Assembly (NCBI GenBank): GCA_900472925.1
Contig: UCJU01000027.1
Coordinates: forward strand, 22,310 to 86,309
Direction: 5' to 3'
Length of the DNA stretch: 64,000 nt
DNA from: Hyphomicrobiales bacterium
GTDB lineage: Bacteria; Pseudomonadota; Alphaproteobacteria; Rhizobiales; Rhizobiaceae
Position numbers and translations under genes: made by a program. Below are positions 49,245 through 60,089 of the stretch, piece by piece. The notes beneath the pieces are model-generated. The model made no database searches. It saw only the letters and a program-made list of their open reading frames with translations, and was not told the origin of the DNA. Within the stretch, counting starts at the first letter, position 1. Each line of letters starts with the position of its first letter.

Positions 49245-49566
49245 GGCCATATCCTCGAAAAGTCGCGGTCCGCCTCCAAGCATACGCCGCGTTAGATGGA
49301 ATTATCTAACCATTCGCGCTAATCTTCAGCACCACATACAGCGACATCGGCTTCCGCATTGGCGACAAATTGCGACATGGCGCATAAATGCCAGAAATCG
49401 TAATTTCGTTTCGAAAACAGCGGCTTATTCTTTGTTTCCTTGGGAAATCCGTCGCAATATGACACAAGCGTCGTCATCGCAGTCGTTAACGCGCACAACG
49501 GCACAACAAGAAAATCTTAACTCCCTTCCCGTAAAAACCTATAGACCCGGCAACAGGAGCTCTCCG
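49245..49566. other. Divergent intergenic region, no gene seen
   Basis: About 320 bp between gbcA and the unknown 202-aa gene. It should hold both promoters. I see no convincing operator, RNA or small gene. Confidence 0.5.
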
Positions 49567-50175
49567 ATGGAGAAGGGAACGCAGATCCGTTACTTCGATG
49601 CGAGTGCACGTATGACCGCGCCTCCACGAACGAAAACTGCTCACTCGGATTTTCTGCGCACCGGTAAAATCGCCCGCTATGAACAGAAGTGGATTCCCCG
49701 CGAGCCGCGCTATCTGACCCATGATCAGGTCGCGGAAATAACCGGGCGCAAGCTGCAAGCCGCAGGTGAAATGACCCATTCACGGCTGAACGCCTTTCAC
49801 AGTTCCATCCGTTTTCCACAGATGGTGTTTCACCGGACCATCGAAGCAAGCCCACATCTCGGCTATTGCCACGTCACCGCATCGCGCACCAGTTTCGACA
49901 TGCAAAAGCAGGTCATGTGGTCGTTTTACTTCGCCAATTTCTTCTCGGAACTGTGCGGCGAAGACCAGTTCTTCGAAAACATAGATCCCCGCCACTCGCG
50001 CATGTATTTCGCCGTGGCCATGGATGTGGCAGCCGACAAGACTGTCCAGATCGATAAGACCATGCACCGAGATGGCCTGCTTTTTCGCACGCATGATCCG
50101 AAAATCGCGCTCAAGAATGTCCTGATGCTGGGCACTCGCTCCCACGAAATGCGCAAGTTCATCCGCACCCTTTAG
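49567..50175 (+). CDS. Unknown 202-aa protein
   Basis: No family recognised. The protein is soluble, with an Arg-rich N-terminus (residues 1-60: IRYFDASARMT, TAHSDFLRTGKIARYEQKW), then LTHDQVAEITGRKL that resembles a helix-turn-helix-like segment, and an aromatic- and His-rich middle (FHSSIRFPQMVFHRTIEASPHLGYCH, about 79-104). The end is SHEMRKFIRTL. A good CAGGAGC ribosome-binding site precedes the ATG. It diverges from gbcA. A DNA- or RNA-related role is only speculation. Confidence 0.72.
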   Translation: MEKGTQIRYFDASARMTAPPRTKTAHSDFLRTGKIARYEQKWIPREPRYLTHDQVAEITGRKLQAAGEMTHSRLNAFHSSIRFPQMVFHRTIEASPHLGYCHVTASRTSFDMQKQVMWSFYFANFFSELCGEDQFFENIDPRHSRMYFAVAMDVAADKTVQIDKTMHRDGLLFRTHDPKIALKNVLMLGTRSHEMRKFIRTL

Positions 50176-50276
50176 AGCCAGACCGCAAACGGCTTTTCAA
50201 TCCTGCTGAAAACCTCTAAAGCATGCCGCGCGAAGGGTGGCGCTTCAGGCGGCACGCCTGAAAGGCTCAAGCATCC

Positions 50277-51254
50277 ATGGCGCGTCATATCGATATAGAA
50301 CAAGACAGAGAGACGGCACTTCGAGAGGCCGTCAGGGTTCTGTCATCCGGCCACACCGTCGCTATTCCCACCGAGACCGTTTACGGCCTTGCCGCCGATG
50401 CGACCAACCCTGCCGCCATAACCCGTATTTACGAAACCAAGGGCCGCCCGCAGTTCAACCCGCTGATCTGCCATATGGCGAGCATTGCGATGGCGCAAGA
50501 TCATGCGATCTTTGACGCCACATCACGCAAGCTGGCGGAAACGTTCTGGCCGGGACCGCTCACGCTCATTCTACCGCTGAGGCCTGAAAGTCCCATTCAC
50601 GCGCTGGCAACGGCGGGTCTCGATACGGTCGGCATTCGTATTCCCAAAGGTTTCGCCAGCGATCTGATCGCTGCTTTCGGCAAGCCGCTCGCCGCGCCCA
50701 GCGCCAACAGTTCCGGCAAGATCAGCTCCACGAGCGCCGCTCATGTGGAGGCGGATCTGGGCGACAAAATCGGCCTCATTCTTGATGGGGGTTCCGCCCA
50801 TGTCGGCGTGGAATCCACCATTATCAAGGTTGAAAAAGACGGCTCCGTCCGGCTGTTGCGGCCCGGTGGTCTCGTTGCCGAAGATATAGAGCATATGATC
50901 GGCACCAAACTCGTTCGCGCCGAGAAAGCGTCTGCTGCCATCGAGGCACCCGGCATGCTAGCCTCTCATTATGCGCCCGGTGCGGCTGTCCGGTTGAATG
51001 CGGTTTCCATCGAAAAGGGCGAGGCGCTGATCCGCTTCGGTGGGCAACCCGTCGCAAACCAGGAAAATGCCGCAATCATTCTCGATCTCAGCACGAGTGC
51101 CGACCTGGCCGAAGCGGCAACCAACCTTTTCGATCATCTCAAGACTGCCGATGCCAGCGGTGCCGATAGCATCGCCGTGACCGCCATCCCAAGTACAGGG
51201 CTTGGCGAAGCCATCAATGACCGGCTGGCACGTGCTGCCGCGCCACGCAGTTGA
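50277..51254 (+). CDS. Threonylcarbamoyl-AMP synthase (Sua5 type)
   Basis: A 325-aa protein. The YrdC domain (about 1-205) has HTVAIPTETVYGLAADA, IYETKGRPQFNPL and SANSSGKISST. The linker PGMLASHYAPG and a C-terminal Sua5 domain follow. It makes the threonylcarbamoyl adenylate used for the t6A tRNA modification. It is probably co-transcribed with the FAD oxidase gene 18 bp downstream. Confidence 0.94.
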   Translation: MARHIDIEQDRETALREAVRVLSSGHTVAIPTETVYGLAADATNPAAITRIYETKGRPQFNPLICHMASIAMAQDHAIFDATSRKLAETFWPGPLTLILPLRPESPIHALATAGLDTVGIRIPKGFASDLIAAFGKPLAAPSANSSGKISSTSAAHVEADLGDKIGLILDGGSAHVGVESTIIKVEKDGSVRLLRPGGLVAEDIEHMIGTKLVRAEKASAAIEAPGMLASHYAPGAAVRLNAVSIEKGEALIRFGGQPVANQENAAIILDLSTSADLAEAATNLFDHLKTADASGADSIAVTAIPSTGLGEAINDRLARAAAPRS

Positions 51255-51272
51255 CAATTTCATGAGGATTTC

Positions 51273-52703
51273 ATGCCGATGACCACTTTGCCTGACGAAC
51301 TGATCCAGCGCTTCGTAACCATTGTCGGAGACAAGAACGCCATCCGCGATCAGGCCGATCTTGCCCCGCATCTGGTGGAAAATCGTGGTCTTTACAAAGG
51401 TGCCTCGCCGCTGCTGTTGAGACCCGCCTCGACGCAAGAGGTCGCCGAAATCATGAAACTCGCCAGCGAGACCGGCACGGCCATCGTGCCGCAGACGGGC
51501 AATACCGGCCTTGTCGGCGGCCAGACGCCGCGCAGCGGGTCCAGCGATGTCATTCTATCACTGGAACGCATGAGCCGCGTGCGCGATATCGATCCTGTGG
51601 CCAATGTCATCGTCGTGGATGGCGGCTGCATTCTGGACACTGTCCATCATGCGGCCGACAAAGTGGAGCGGATGTTTCCGCTATCGCTGGGATCGCAAGG
51701 CTCCTGCCGCATTGGCGGCAATCTCGCCACCAATGCCGGCGGCACCGCCGTTCTGGCCTATGGAAACATGCGGCAATTGTGCCTCGGGCTCGAGGTGGTT
51801 TTGCCGACCGGTGAAATCTGGAACGGTCTTCGTCGGCTGAAGAAAGATAATACCGGCTACGATCTGCGTGATCTGTTCATCGGGTCCGAAGGTACGCTCG
51901 GCATCATCACCGGCGCGGTGCTGAAACTCTTTCCCAAGCCCAAGGGGCATCAGGTCGCTTTTGCGGGGCTAAACTCACCAGCAGACGCCTTGACGCTGTT
52001 CGACCGCGCTTCGACGCTCTGCGGCGCGGCTCTCACCGGCTTTGAGTTGATGCCACGCATCGGCATCGAGTTTACCGCAAAGCACATTCCAGGCGTCCGT
52101 GATCCACTGGAAACGCCGCATCACTGGTACGCGCTGATCGACATATCGACCTCTGACACGGCAGAGACGGCCCAGACCATGGTCGAAACCCTCTTGGAGC
52201 AGGGCTTCGAGGCTGGGATTGTGCATGACGCTGTCATCGCCTCGTCTGAAGCACAACGTCAGGCCCTGTGGCACATGCGCGAAAGCATGTCGGACGCACA
52301 AAAGCCGGAGGGCGGCTCCATCAAGCATGACGTGTCCGTACCGGTTTCGAAAATCCCGGACTTCATGGCGGAAGCAGAGGCTGGCGTCTTGCAGGCCATT
52401 CCCGGCGCGCGCATCTGCGCCTTCGGTCATCTTGGCGACGGCAATATCCACTACAACATCTCCCAGCCGGTCGGTGCCGACAAGGCAGAGTTCATCGCGC
52501 GCTGGCGCGACATCAACCACATCGTCCATGGCATCGTGCTCTCCCATGGCGGTTCTATTTCCGCCGAGCATGGCATCGGCCAGTTAAAGCGTGACGAGCT
52601 TGCCGATATCCGGCCCGGTATCGAACTGGAATTGATGCGTCGAATCAAGACAGCCTTTGATCCGGCAGGCGTCATGAACCCCGGCAAAGTGGTCAGCGTC
52701 TAG
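51273..52703 (+). CDS. FAD-binding oxidoreductase (D-2-hydroxyacid dehydrogenase type)
   Basis: A 476-aa protein of the GlcD/D-2-hydroxyglutarate dehydrogenase family. The FAD-binding segment PQTGNTGLVGGQTP (near 74-87) and LGSQGSCRIGGNLATNAGG are present. The C-terminal substrate/metal region has FGHLGDGNIHYN and SAEHGIGQLKRDEL. The substrate is likely a D-2-hydroxyacid. ATG 51273 has GAGGA upstream. Confidence 0.9.
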   Translation: MPMTTLPDELIQRFVTIVGDKNAIRDQADLAPHLVENRGLYKGASPLLLRPASTQEVAEIMKLASETGTAIVPQTGNTGLVGGQTPRSGSSDVILSLERMSRVRDIDPVANVIVVDGGCILDTVHHAADKVERMFPLSLGSQGSCRIGGNLATNAGGTAVLAYGNMRQLCLGLEVVLPTGEIWNGLRRLKKDNTGYDLRDLFIGSEGTLGIITGAVLKLFPKPKGHQVAFAGLNSPADALTLFDRASTLCGAALTGFELMPRIGIEFTAKHIPGVRDPLETPHHWYALIDISTSDTAETAQTMVETLLEQGFEAGIVHDAVIASSEAQRQALWHMRESMSDAQKPEGGSIKHDVSVPVSKIPDFMAEAEAGVLQAIPGARICAFGHLGDGNIHYNISQPVGADKAEFIARWRDINHIVHGIVLSHGGSISAEHGIGQLKRDELADIRPGIELELMRRIKTAFDPAGVMNPGKVVSV

Positions 52704-53143
52704 CGCCAGATTTATCGCTTGCGTCCAAAAATAGAGCGCTTCGGCCTTGTGCCGGGCGCCCATCGTCTTGCCTTTTTTTGGGCTACACGCAGGTCATCCC
52801 CATCCATTTTTGGCTTTCGCATCCCTGGCAATTGCGGAAAGCGACTTGCCCTGCGCTAGCTGTTTTCAAGGCGATCTGCGCGGGGGCGGCAAACGCACAG
52901 TCTCTGAATTTACGTGAACTGAAAACAAGATCTCGGCACAGGCGACCGCACAATAGCGCTCGTGCCAATTCAGGATTTCGAAACCCTATCAGACTGCGTT
53001 TTGCTAACCATTTGGGAATGCAAAGTTTTCTTAACCTCGATTTTTAAGCTGTCACGAAGATGCGGCCGCTATCTTCTCCTTATCAGAGGACGAAAAGTCC
53101 CGGACGAGGCCATGAAACGGCTCTCAGGTAAAACAAGGATAGC
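52704..53143. other. 440-bp region without a supported gene
   Basis: Short open frames exist (for example 52778-53047) but have no ribosome-binding site, no recognisable family and atypical composition. A weak CGGC-CTTGT-GCCG hairpin near 52742 could end the FAD oxidase transcript. I see no tRNA or known RNA here. It probably holds the promoter of the DUF6101 gene. Confidence 0.45.
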
Positions 53144-53713
53144 ATGATGACCAACACTGTTCTGAAGCCCGAATGGGCAGGCGCGACACTCCGGCTAGAC
53201 CCTACACGGTTTCCGCAGCAGATCACCTACGGCAAGGACAAGGGTTCAGCCGATGTGGCTATCACGCTCGATGAGCGCGGCGCAGTTCTTCGCAAGGTTC
53301 TCAATTCCAGCGGTCTTCCGCTCTCCTTCGCTCTGCCTGCTCGCGCCTTCAAGGGCGTTGCAGCCCGCGCCATCGACCATGGCGATGGCCAGGTCACCGT
53401 CACGCTCGAACTTCACCACGACGATCCAGACCTCTGCATCCCGCTGCTGGTGGCGCACGACCTGTGCGACATTGCTGCCGATTGGCGCAGCTGGTCTGAA
53501 GCTTACCGCATTCCCATGCTCATGGTCGAAGCGGATGGCGTCGCTCGTCCGTTGGAAGACCATCTCGGCCACGTTCGCACGAAGCCAACACGCTCGCGCC
53601 GCCGCCATTCCTACTTTGCGGAGCGCCGCCCCCGCTTTCTCGTGCGTCGCAGCACCGGCTCGCTGGGCATGACCATGCGTATTCAGGGCAAGGAAATCAT
53701 CGCCCGCAGCTGA
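53144..53713 (+). CDS. DUF6101-like protein
   Basis: A 189-aa protein without membrane segments. It begins with MMTNTVLKPEWAGATLRLDP, has a beta-rich N-terminal region (residues 25-100) and ends in an Arg-rich C-terminal segment (TRSRRRHSYFAERRPRFLVRR, residues about 147-167). It resembles proteins annotated DUF6101 in Rhizobiales. Role unknown; the basic tail suggests nucleic-acid or membrane contact. Confidence 0.75.
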   Translation: MMTNTVLKPEWAGATLRLDPTRFPQQITYGKDKGSADVAITLDERGAVLRKVLNSSGLPLSFALPARAFKGVAARAIDHGDGQVTVTLELHHDDPDLCIPLLVAHDLCDIAADWRSWSEAYRIPMLMVEADGVARPLEDHLGHVRTKPTRSRRRHSYFAERRPRFLVRRSTGSLGMTMRIQGKEIIARS

Positions 53714-53739
53714 TCCACCACGCTTGCGGACAGACGGTG

Positions 53740-53772
53740 AAACCCGGCGCGTTATCCGACGCAGCCGGGTTT
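53740..53772. terminator. Terminator between DUF6101 and ubiA
   Basis: Nine-bp arms AAACCCGGC (53740-53748) and GCCGGGTTT (53764-53772) with T-run following. It lies between converging genes. Confidence 0.75.
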
Positions 53773-53778
53773 TTCATG

Positions 53779-54732
53779 TCAGCGAACAAGCAAGGGCAAG
53801 AGCAGGCCAGCGAAGATCAGCACGCCGACGCGATTGTTGGATAAAAATAACGCGTGGCACTGTTTGACATTGTCGATATCCAGCACCCAGACTTGTCGAA
53901 ACAGCAGGAACGCTGCGATGGCGACGCTGATATAGCCGAAAATGCTAACCCCAGCGGTTGCGAAGGCAAGCAGAATACAGACAAGCGCTGTGCCATAAAG
54001 ACCGACCAGCCAGCTATGTGTCTTATCTCCGAACAGCAGAGCGGTGGAGCCGATGCCCGCAGCCGTGTCATCTTCCCTGTCCTGATGGGCGTAGATTGTG
54101 TCATAACCGATCGTCCAGGCGATAGCGCCAACATAAAGCAGCACCGGCGAGACCGATAGCGATCCGAATTGACCCGCCCATCCCATCAGCGCGCCCCACG
54201 AAAAGGCAAGGCCCAGAAAGAACTGCGGCCAGTTGGTAAAGCGCTTGGCGAAGGGATAGATCGCCACGAAAACAAGCGATGACAGACCGACGAGAATCGC
54301 AAAGCCGTTGAAACACAGCAAAACCATCAGCCCGATCAGCGCCTGAATGACGATGAAAATCTTCGCCTGTTTGCGGCTAACCCGCCCGGACGGCAGTGGT
54401 CTGGAACGGGTTCTGGCCACGGCCATGTCAATCTTGTGATCGACAAGGTCATTATAGGTGCAGCCCGCGCCACGCATGGCCACCGAACCCGCAAAAAACA
54501 GGAAGAGGTGGAAAATCAAAGTGTCCCAGGAGAAGCTGCCGATATGCAGCGCGGCATTCGCCGCCATCGCCGCCGACCAGAAGCACGGCCACATCAGCAA
54601 CTCCCAGCCGATGGGGCGGTCCCAACGGGCCAGTTGCGCATAGGGCCAAAGGGTTCTCGGCAAAAACCGATAGACCCAATTGTTGGATGGTGCGTCGGAA
54701 ACGCGGCCGGAAAGATCACCTTGGTCAATCAT
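53779..54732 (-). CDS. ubiA: 4-hydroxybenzoate polyprenyltransferase
   Basis: A 317-aa membrane enzyme that attaches the polyprenyl tail to 4-hydroxybenzoate in ubiquinone synthesis. Two Asp-rich motifs bind the prenyl diphosphate: GCTYNDLVDHKIDMAVART and YAHQDREDDTAAGIGSTA. Eight or so hydrophobic helices fit. Single gene, converging with DUF6101. Confidence 0.94.
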   Translation of the reverse strand: MIDQGDLSGRVSDAPSNNWVYRFLPRTLWPYAQLARWDRPIGWELLMWPCFWSAAMAANAALHIGSFSWDTLIFHLFLFFAGSVAMRGAGCTYNDLVDHKIDMAVARTRSRPLPSGRVSRKQAKIFIVIQALIGLMVLLCFNGFAILVGLSSLVFVAIYPFAKRFTNWPQFFLGLAFSWGALMGWAGQFGSLSVSPVLLYVGAIAWTIGYDTIYAHQDREDDTAAGIGSTALLFGDKTHSWLVGLYGTALVCILLAFATAGVSIFGYISVAIAAFLLFRQVWVLDIDNVKQCHALFLSNNRVGVLIFAGLLLPLLVR

Positions 54733-54800
54733 GTCAAGCGTTCTACGCTTGGCATTTACGAAGCGTCAAGCAAAACGCCATGGCGGCCGCGCCCGGCACG

Positions 54801-56057
54801 TCAAAACAAAACTTTTTCCAAGGGTGGCCGCGTCTTTTCGAATTCCAGCAATCGCGCTTCGTTCCTTGCGATGTAATCGCGGTTATCAGGTACGGCGTCT
54901 CCTCGCTTGGTCAGCTGTATCTGGAAAATGTAGAAATTCTCGTGCGTGAACGCCATTTCTGACCCGGCCAGATAAAATTCCCACATGCGGAAGAAGCGCT
55001 CGTCGTAGATCGCAACGGCCTCTGCCTTGTTGGCGACGAAGCGCTCCCGCCACTTGCGCAGCGTGTGAGCATAATGCATCGGCAGGATTTCGATATCGCG
55101 CACAAGCAAGCCGGATTTCTCCACCGCGGGCAAAACTTCTGCCAGAGACGGAATATACCCGCCCGGGAAAATATATTTTTCGATAAAAGGATTGGTCGCG
55201 AGCGCCGGAGATGGCTGGCCGATGGAATGCATCAGCATCACGCCGTTTTCATCCAGCAATTCCGCAGCTTTGCTGAAATATTCGCGATAGTGTGTTGGTC
55301 CGACATGCTCGAACATGCCGACTGAAACGATGCGGTCATATTTGCTGGAGGCCGGCAGATAGCGATAGTCCTGCAATTCGAAACGCAGCTTGTCCGCCAG
55401 CCCGCGCTTTTGCGCCCGGTCGCGCGAAACCCGCAATTGCTCCTCGCTGAGCGTGATGCCCGTGACATCCACATCCGAGCTTTCGGTCAGATACATGGCC
55501 ATGCCGCCCCAGCCGGAGCCGATTTCCAGCACCCGATGCCCCGGTTGTGGCATCAGCTTTGCCGTAATATGCCGCTTTTTGGCGACTTGCGCCTCGTAGA
55601 GACTGATGCCTGGCGGGTTGAAATAGGCGCAGGAATATTGCCAGTCCTCGTCCAGAAACAGATCGAACAGCTTGGCGCTGAGATCGTAATGATGGGCGAC
55701 ATTGTCCTTGTTGTGATTGACCGGCAGATGCATCTTGATGCGCGACGCAATAATGCGTGCCATGCCCCGCCAAACCATGCCGAAGGTCAGCGCTTCGCTT
55801 AGCGTATTGCCTTTGATCAGCGCCAGAAAGTCATAGATGTCGCCTTCAACGACAGCCATGCGGCCTTCCATGTAGATTTCCGCAAGCTTCAAGGCTGGAT
55901 CGGCGGCAATCGCATCCATCGCCGGATCATCCGTAAAATTGAGGACGACGCGCTTTCCGGTCCCGTCGCCGTAAACATGCCGCCCGTCTGGGCCGGTAAC
56001 GACCAGATTGCCGGTCTTGACTATTTTTCCAAGCAAAGCATGCAGAGACGAGGCCAT
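54801..56057 (-). CDS. cfa: Cyclopropane-fatty-acyl-phospholipid synthase
   Basis: A 418-aa SAM enzyme that cyclopropanates unsaturated phospholipid acyl chains. The SAM-binding motif VLEIGSGWGGMAMYL, the YSCAYFNPPG pattern and FEHVGPTHYREYF are visible. The C-terminal helical part carries EILPMHYAHTLRKWRERF. ATG 56057 with GGGGG upstream is chosen. It is divergent from nothing close; a 157-bp gap separates it from tex. Confidence 0.93.
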   Translation of the reverse strand: MASSLHALLGKIVKTGNLVVTGPDGRHVYGDGTGKRVVLNFTDDPAMDAIAADPALKLAEIYMEGRMAVVEGDIYDFLALIKGNTLSEALTFGMVWRGMARIIASRIKMHLPVNHNKDNVAHHYDLSAKLFDLFLDEDWQYSCAYFNPPGISLYEAQVAKKRHITAKLMPQPGHRVLEIGSGWGGMAMYLTESSDVDVTGITLSEEQLRVSRDRAQKRGLADKLRFELQDYRYLPASSKYDRIVSVGMFEHVGPTHYREYFSKAAELLDENGVMLMHSIGQPSPALATNPFIEKYIFPGGYIPSLAEVLPAVEKSGLLVRDIEILPMHYAHTLRKWRERFVANKAEAVAIYDERFFRMWEFYLAGSEMAFTHENFYIFQIQLTKRGDAVPDNRDYIARNEARLLEFEKTRPPLEKVLF

Positions 56058-56214
56058 TTTACCCCCTAATAAGCTAAGTCTCACTTATCAATAGGGATTC
56101 AAGCTACCGCTTTCATGTAAAGTTTCAAGCCGCTCTATTTTCAAAAATATTGAACGATTTCATGCCGCAACGGACCTTCACGTTTTAAAGAGAGGCACTG
56201 TTTTCAACCTTTGA

Positions 56215-58527
56215 TCAGCGTTTCTTCATCGCTTCAGCCAAAGCCGCCGCCAATGCACCGCCGGGTTGCGCTGTTTCACTGCGCGGCTGCGGTTTGGCGC
56301 TGGCGTGGCGCATGGCGTTTGCATTGCCTTTTTCACGCATCGGCTGCGGTGCTGCTTCGCCGCCATCCTTGCGCATGGTAAGGCCAATGCGCTTGCGCTT
56401 CACGTCCACTTCCACAACGCGCACCTTCACGACGTCCCCGGCCTTGACCACCTCATGCGGGTCTTTGATGAAGCGGTCTGCCAGTTGGCTGACATGGACA
56501 AGGCCATCCTGATGCACGCCGATATCGACGAAAGCGCCGAAAGCTGCGACATTCGTCACCGTGCCTTCCAGCAGCATGCCGGGTTTCAGGTCTGTGATTT
56601 CGTCCACGCCGTCGGCAAAGGTTGCGGTCTTGAAGCTCGGGCGCGGGTCACGGCCTGGCTTTTCCAGCTCGGCGATGATGTCCTTGACTGTGGGAAAACC
56701 GAACTGCTCATCGATAAATGCCTTGGGATCGAGCGCCTTCAAGGCTGCGCTATCACCCATGACCGAGCGCAGATCGCGACCGCAGGCAGCAACGATCTTC
56801 TTCGCAACGCCATAGGCTTCAGGGTGCACAGATGACGAATCCAGCGGCTCCTTGCCATTGGGAATGCGCAGGAAGCCTGCGCATTGTTCGAATGTGCGTT
56901 GCCCCAAGCGTGGCACTTTCAGCAACTCCTTGCGGCTGGCAAACGGCCCCGTCTGGTCGCGGTGCAGAACGATGGCATCGGCAATCGACGCGCCAAGGCC
57001 TGAAACCCGAGACAGAAGCGGGGCGGATGCCGTGTTGAGATCGACACCGACGGCATTCACCGCATCCTCCACGACGGCATCCAGCGAGCGCGACAGCTTG
57101 CCCTGATCGACATCGTGCTGGTACTGGCCGACGCCGATGGACTTCGGCTCGATCTTCACCAGTTCCGCCAGCGGGTCTTGCAGACGGCGGGCGATGGAAA
57201 CCGCGCCACGAAGCGAGACATCCAGATTAGGGAATTCGGCAGCAGCACTGGCAGAAGCGGAATAGATCGACGCGCCCGCTTCCGATACGATGACCTTCGT
57301 GGGCTTTGAACCGCTCAACTGGCCCAGCATGTCAGCGACCAGACGTTCCGTCTCACGGCTTCCAGTGCCGTTACCAATAGAGATCAGCTCGACATTGTGT
57401 TTCTTGATCAGGCTTGCAAGTTCCGCCTGTGTCCCGCGAATGTCGTTTTTCGGCGGGAATGGATAGACCGTCGTCGTCTCCAGCAGCTTGCCGGTGCCAT
57501 CGATAATGGCCACCTTGACGCCGGTGCGGATGCCCGGATCAAGCCCCATGGTGGCACGCGAACCGGCAGGTGCGGCCAGCAGCAAGTCCTTGAGATTGCG
57601 GGCAAAGACGTGGATCGCTTCTTCTTCTGCCCGTTCCCGCAACTCACGCATCAGGTCGAGCGACAGAGACATGGATAGCTTGACGCGCCATGTCCAGCCC
57701 GCAACCTCCATCAGCCAGGCATCAGCAGGTCCTGCGCTGCGAATATCAAATGCGCTCGCGATGGTGCGTTGGGCGGGTTTGACGGGCGACGGATCATCCG
57801 CATCCACGTCGATGGTCAGCGTCAGCACTTCCTCGTTCCAGCCACGCAGCATGGCCAAGGCGCGATGGCCGGGCACGGTCGACCATTTTTCGGAATGGTC
57901 GAAATAGTCGGAGAACTTCTCGCCCGTGGCCTGCTTGCCATCCACCACCTTGGCGCGGAAGGTGGCGTTGTGGCGCATGTAATCACGCAGCCGCTTGAGC
58001 AAATCGGCGTTTTCGGTCATGGTTTCGGCAACGATATCGCGTGCACCCTCAAGTGCTGCTTTCACGTCTGCGACTTCGCCTTGAACGTAAGCTGCGGCCA
58101 GTTTTGCCGGGTCGGCGGCACGGTCTGCCCATATGGCCTCAGCCAACGGCCCGAGACCGCGCTCACGGGCAATCTCGGCACGGGTGCGGCGCTTGGGTTT
58201 ATAGGGCAGGTAAAGGTCTTCGAGTTCCGCCTTGGTCGTGGCCGAAACGATCTTGACCATCAGCTCATCGGTCATCTTGCCCTGACCGTTGATGGAATCG
58301 ACAATCGAGGCACGCCGGGCGTTGAGCTCACGCAGATAGGACAGCCGTTCCGCCAGCGTGCGAAGCTGGGTGTCGTCAAGACCGCCCGTCACTTCCTTGC
58401 GATAGCGGGCGATGAAGGGCACGGTGGCGCCTTCGTCCAGCAGCGCAATCGCCGCCTTCACCTGTTCGGCGCGGGCGTTGATCTCGGAAGCGATAAGGGG
58501 AGCAAGGCGGGCATTATCTGCGGACAT
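56215..58527 (-). CDS. tex: Tex family RNA-binding transcription accessory protein
   Basis: A 770-aa protein. Order: N-terminal Tex domain ([17 protein letters not shown] near 45-61), YqgF-like domain ([17 protein letters not shown]), helix-hairpin-helix region ([20 protein letters not shown]) and C-terminal S1 RNA-binding domain ([19 protein letters not shown]). Tex homologues affect toxin expression and RNA handling. ATG 58527 (MSADNARL) is used. The C-terminal tail is Ala-rich and basic. Confidence 0.94.
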   Translation of the reverse strand: MSADNARLAPLIASEINARAEQVKAAIALLDEGATVPFIARYRKEVTGGLDDTQLRTLAERLSYLRELNARRASIVDSINGQGKMTDELMVKIVSATTKAELEDLYLPYKPKRRTRAEIARERGLGPLAEAIWADRAADPAKLAAAYVQGEVADVKAALEGARDIVAETMTENADLLKRLRDYMRHNATFRAKVVDGKQATGEKFSDYFDHSEKWSTVPGHRALAMLRGWNEEVLTLTIDVDADDPSPVKPAQRTIASAFDIRSAGPADAWLMEVAGWTWRVKLSMSLSLDLMRELRERAEEEAIHVFARNLKDLLLAAPAGSRATMGLDPGIRTGVKVAIIDGTGKLLETTTVYPFPPKNDIRGTQAELASLIKKHNVELISIGNGTGSRETERLVADMLGQLSGSKPTKVIVSEAGASIYSASASAAAEFPNLDVSLRGAVSIARRLQDPLAELVKIEPKSIGVGQYQHDVDQGKLSRSLDAVVEDAVNAVGVDLNTASAPLLSRVSGLGASIADAIVLHRDQTGPFASRKELLKVPRLGQRTFEQCAGFLRIPNGKEPLDSSSVHPEAYGVAKKIVAACGRDLRSVMGDSAALKALDPKAFIDEQFGFPTVKDIIAELEKPGRDPRPSFKTATFADGVDEITDLKPGMLLEGTVTNVAAFGAFVDIGVHQDGLVHVSQLADRFIKDPHEVVKAGDVVKVRVVEVDVKRKRIGLTMRKDGGEAAPQPMREKGNANAMRHASAKPQPRSETAQPGGALAAALAEAMKKR

Positions 58528-58699
58528 ATGGTTCTCTGAACTGTTTTCAAATCTGCCCGAACATAGATGTTGATTATGGCATGACAACAAGAAGCTTCCG
58601 CGATTCCACAGAAAAGCATGCGCTGCGCTTGACCTTTCAGCCCTTGGCCCTTAACGCCCCAGCAACACGATAAAACGCGAGATGACAGGGGTGTTGACC

Positions 58700-59986
58700 A
58701 TGAAAGTTCTGTTGATCGGTTCCGGCGGGCGCGAACATGCCCTAGCGTGGAAAATCGCCCAGTCTCCGCGCCTCACGCAGCTTTTTGCGGCCCCCGGCAA
58801 TCCCGGCATTGCCGACCATGCGACGCTGGTAGACGTGAATGTCGAAGACCATGCCGCCGTCATCGCCTTCTGCCAAGAGAACGATATTGACTTCGTCGTG
58901 GTCGGCCCGGAAGCGCCTCTGGTTGCCGGTCTTGCTGATGATCTGCGCAGCGCTGGCATAGCCACCTTCGGACCATCCGCCGCCGCCGCCCAACTCGAGG
59001 GTTCCAAAGGTTTCACCAAGGATCTCTGCGCGCGATACGACATCCCAACCGGTGCCTACCAGCGCTTCAAGTCCGCCGAACCGGCCAAGCAATATGTCCG
59101 TGAGCAAGGTGCGCCCATCGTCATCAAGGCGGATGGCCTGGCAGCTGGCAAAGGCGTAACTGTCGCGATGACCGAGGCTAACGCTCTTTCGGCCATCGAT
59201 GATTGTTTCGATGGCGCATTTGGCGCTGCCGGTGCCGAAGTCGTCGTGGAAGCGTTTTTGGACGGCGAGGAAGCCAGCTTCTTCTGTCTTTCCGATGGCA
59301 AGACGGCACTGGCACTGGCGACCGCGCAAGACCACAAACGCGTTGGCGATGGCGATACCGGCCCCAACACCGGCGGCATGGGTGCATACTCCCCTGCCCC
59401 GGTCATGACGCCTGCGATGGTCGAGCGCACCATGCGCGAGATCATCGAGCCGACCATGCATGGCATGGCCAAGGATGGTCACCCCTTCTCCGGCGTGTTT
59501 TTTGCCGGTCTGATGATTACCGCAAAAGGCCCGGAACTGATCGAATATAATGTCCGCTTCGGTGACCCCGAATGCCAGGTGCTGATGATGCGCCTGAAGA
59601 GCGATCTTCTGCCCATCCTCCATGCCACAGCAACAGGCACGCTGGATCAGGTCAGCGCCCAATGGCGTGACGATGCAGCACTGACCGTGGTTCTGGCGTC
59701 CAAGGGCTATCCCGCATCTTACGACAAGAACACACCGATCGCGCATGTGCCGACCGAGCGCGCCGACGCAAAGGTCTTTCACGCGGGCACAGCGATCAAG
59801 GACGGCCAACTGGTTGCCACCGGTGGGCGCGTGCTGAACGTGACTGCGTTTGGCAAGACCGTGACCGAAGCCAGAGACCGCGCCTACGCCTTGGCCACCG
59901 AGGTCAAGTGGGACAATGGTTTCAGCCGCAGCGATATCGGCTGGCAGGCCGTGGCCCGCGAAAAGGACGGCCCGGCCAAGGGCTGA
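58700..59986 (+). CDS. purD: Phosphoribosylamine-glycine ligase
   Basis: A 428-aa ATP-grasp enzyme, second step of purine synthesis. Signatures: [17 protein letters not shown] at the start, [43 protein letters not shown] and the Mg-binding [23 protein letters not shown] 58700 is preceded by CAGGGG; an upstream in-frame start at 58682 is not needed. Confidence 0.97.
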   Translation: MKVLLIGSGGREHALAWKIAQSPRLTQLFAAPGNPGIADHATLVDVNVEDHAAVIAFCQENDIDFVVVGPEAPLVAGLADDLRSAGIATFGPSAAAAQLEGSKGFTKDLCARYDIPTGAYQRFKSAEPAKQYVREQGAPIVIKADGLAAGKGVTVAMTEANALSAIDDCFDGAFGAAGAEVVVEAFLDGEEASFFCLSDGKTALALATAQDHKRVGDGDTGPNTGGMGAYSPAPVMTPAMVERTMREIIEPTMHGMAKDGHPFSGVFFAGLMITAKGPELIEYNVRFGDPECQVLMMRLKSDLLPILHATATGTLDQVSAQWRDDAALTVVLASKGYPASYDKNTPIAHVPTERADAKVFHAGTAIKDGQLVATGGRVLNVTAFGKTVTEARDRAYALATEVKWDNGFSRSDIGWQAVAREKDGPAKG

Positions 59987-60089
59987 TTTCGCTCAATTTT
60001 TACCATTATTCCTGACGGTATGGAAAGGAAGTCTCGGTAAAATTCCCGCCAAATATTGCAGCGAAAAGCTGCCCATGACGGGGATTTCC

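Noticed and set aside
52778..53047. 89-codon frame in the gap before the DUF6101 gene
   Set aside because: Non-ATG start, no ribosome-binding site, no family likeness and composition unlike neighbouring genes.
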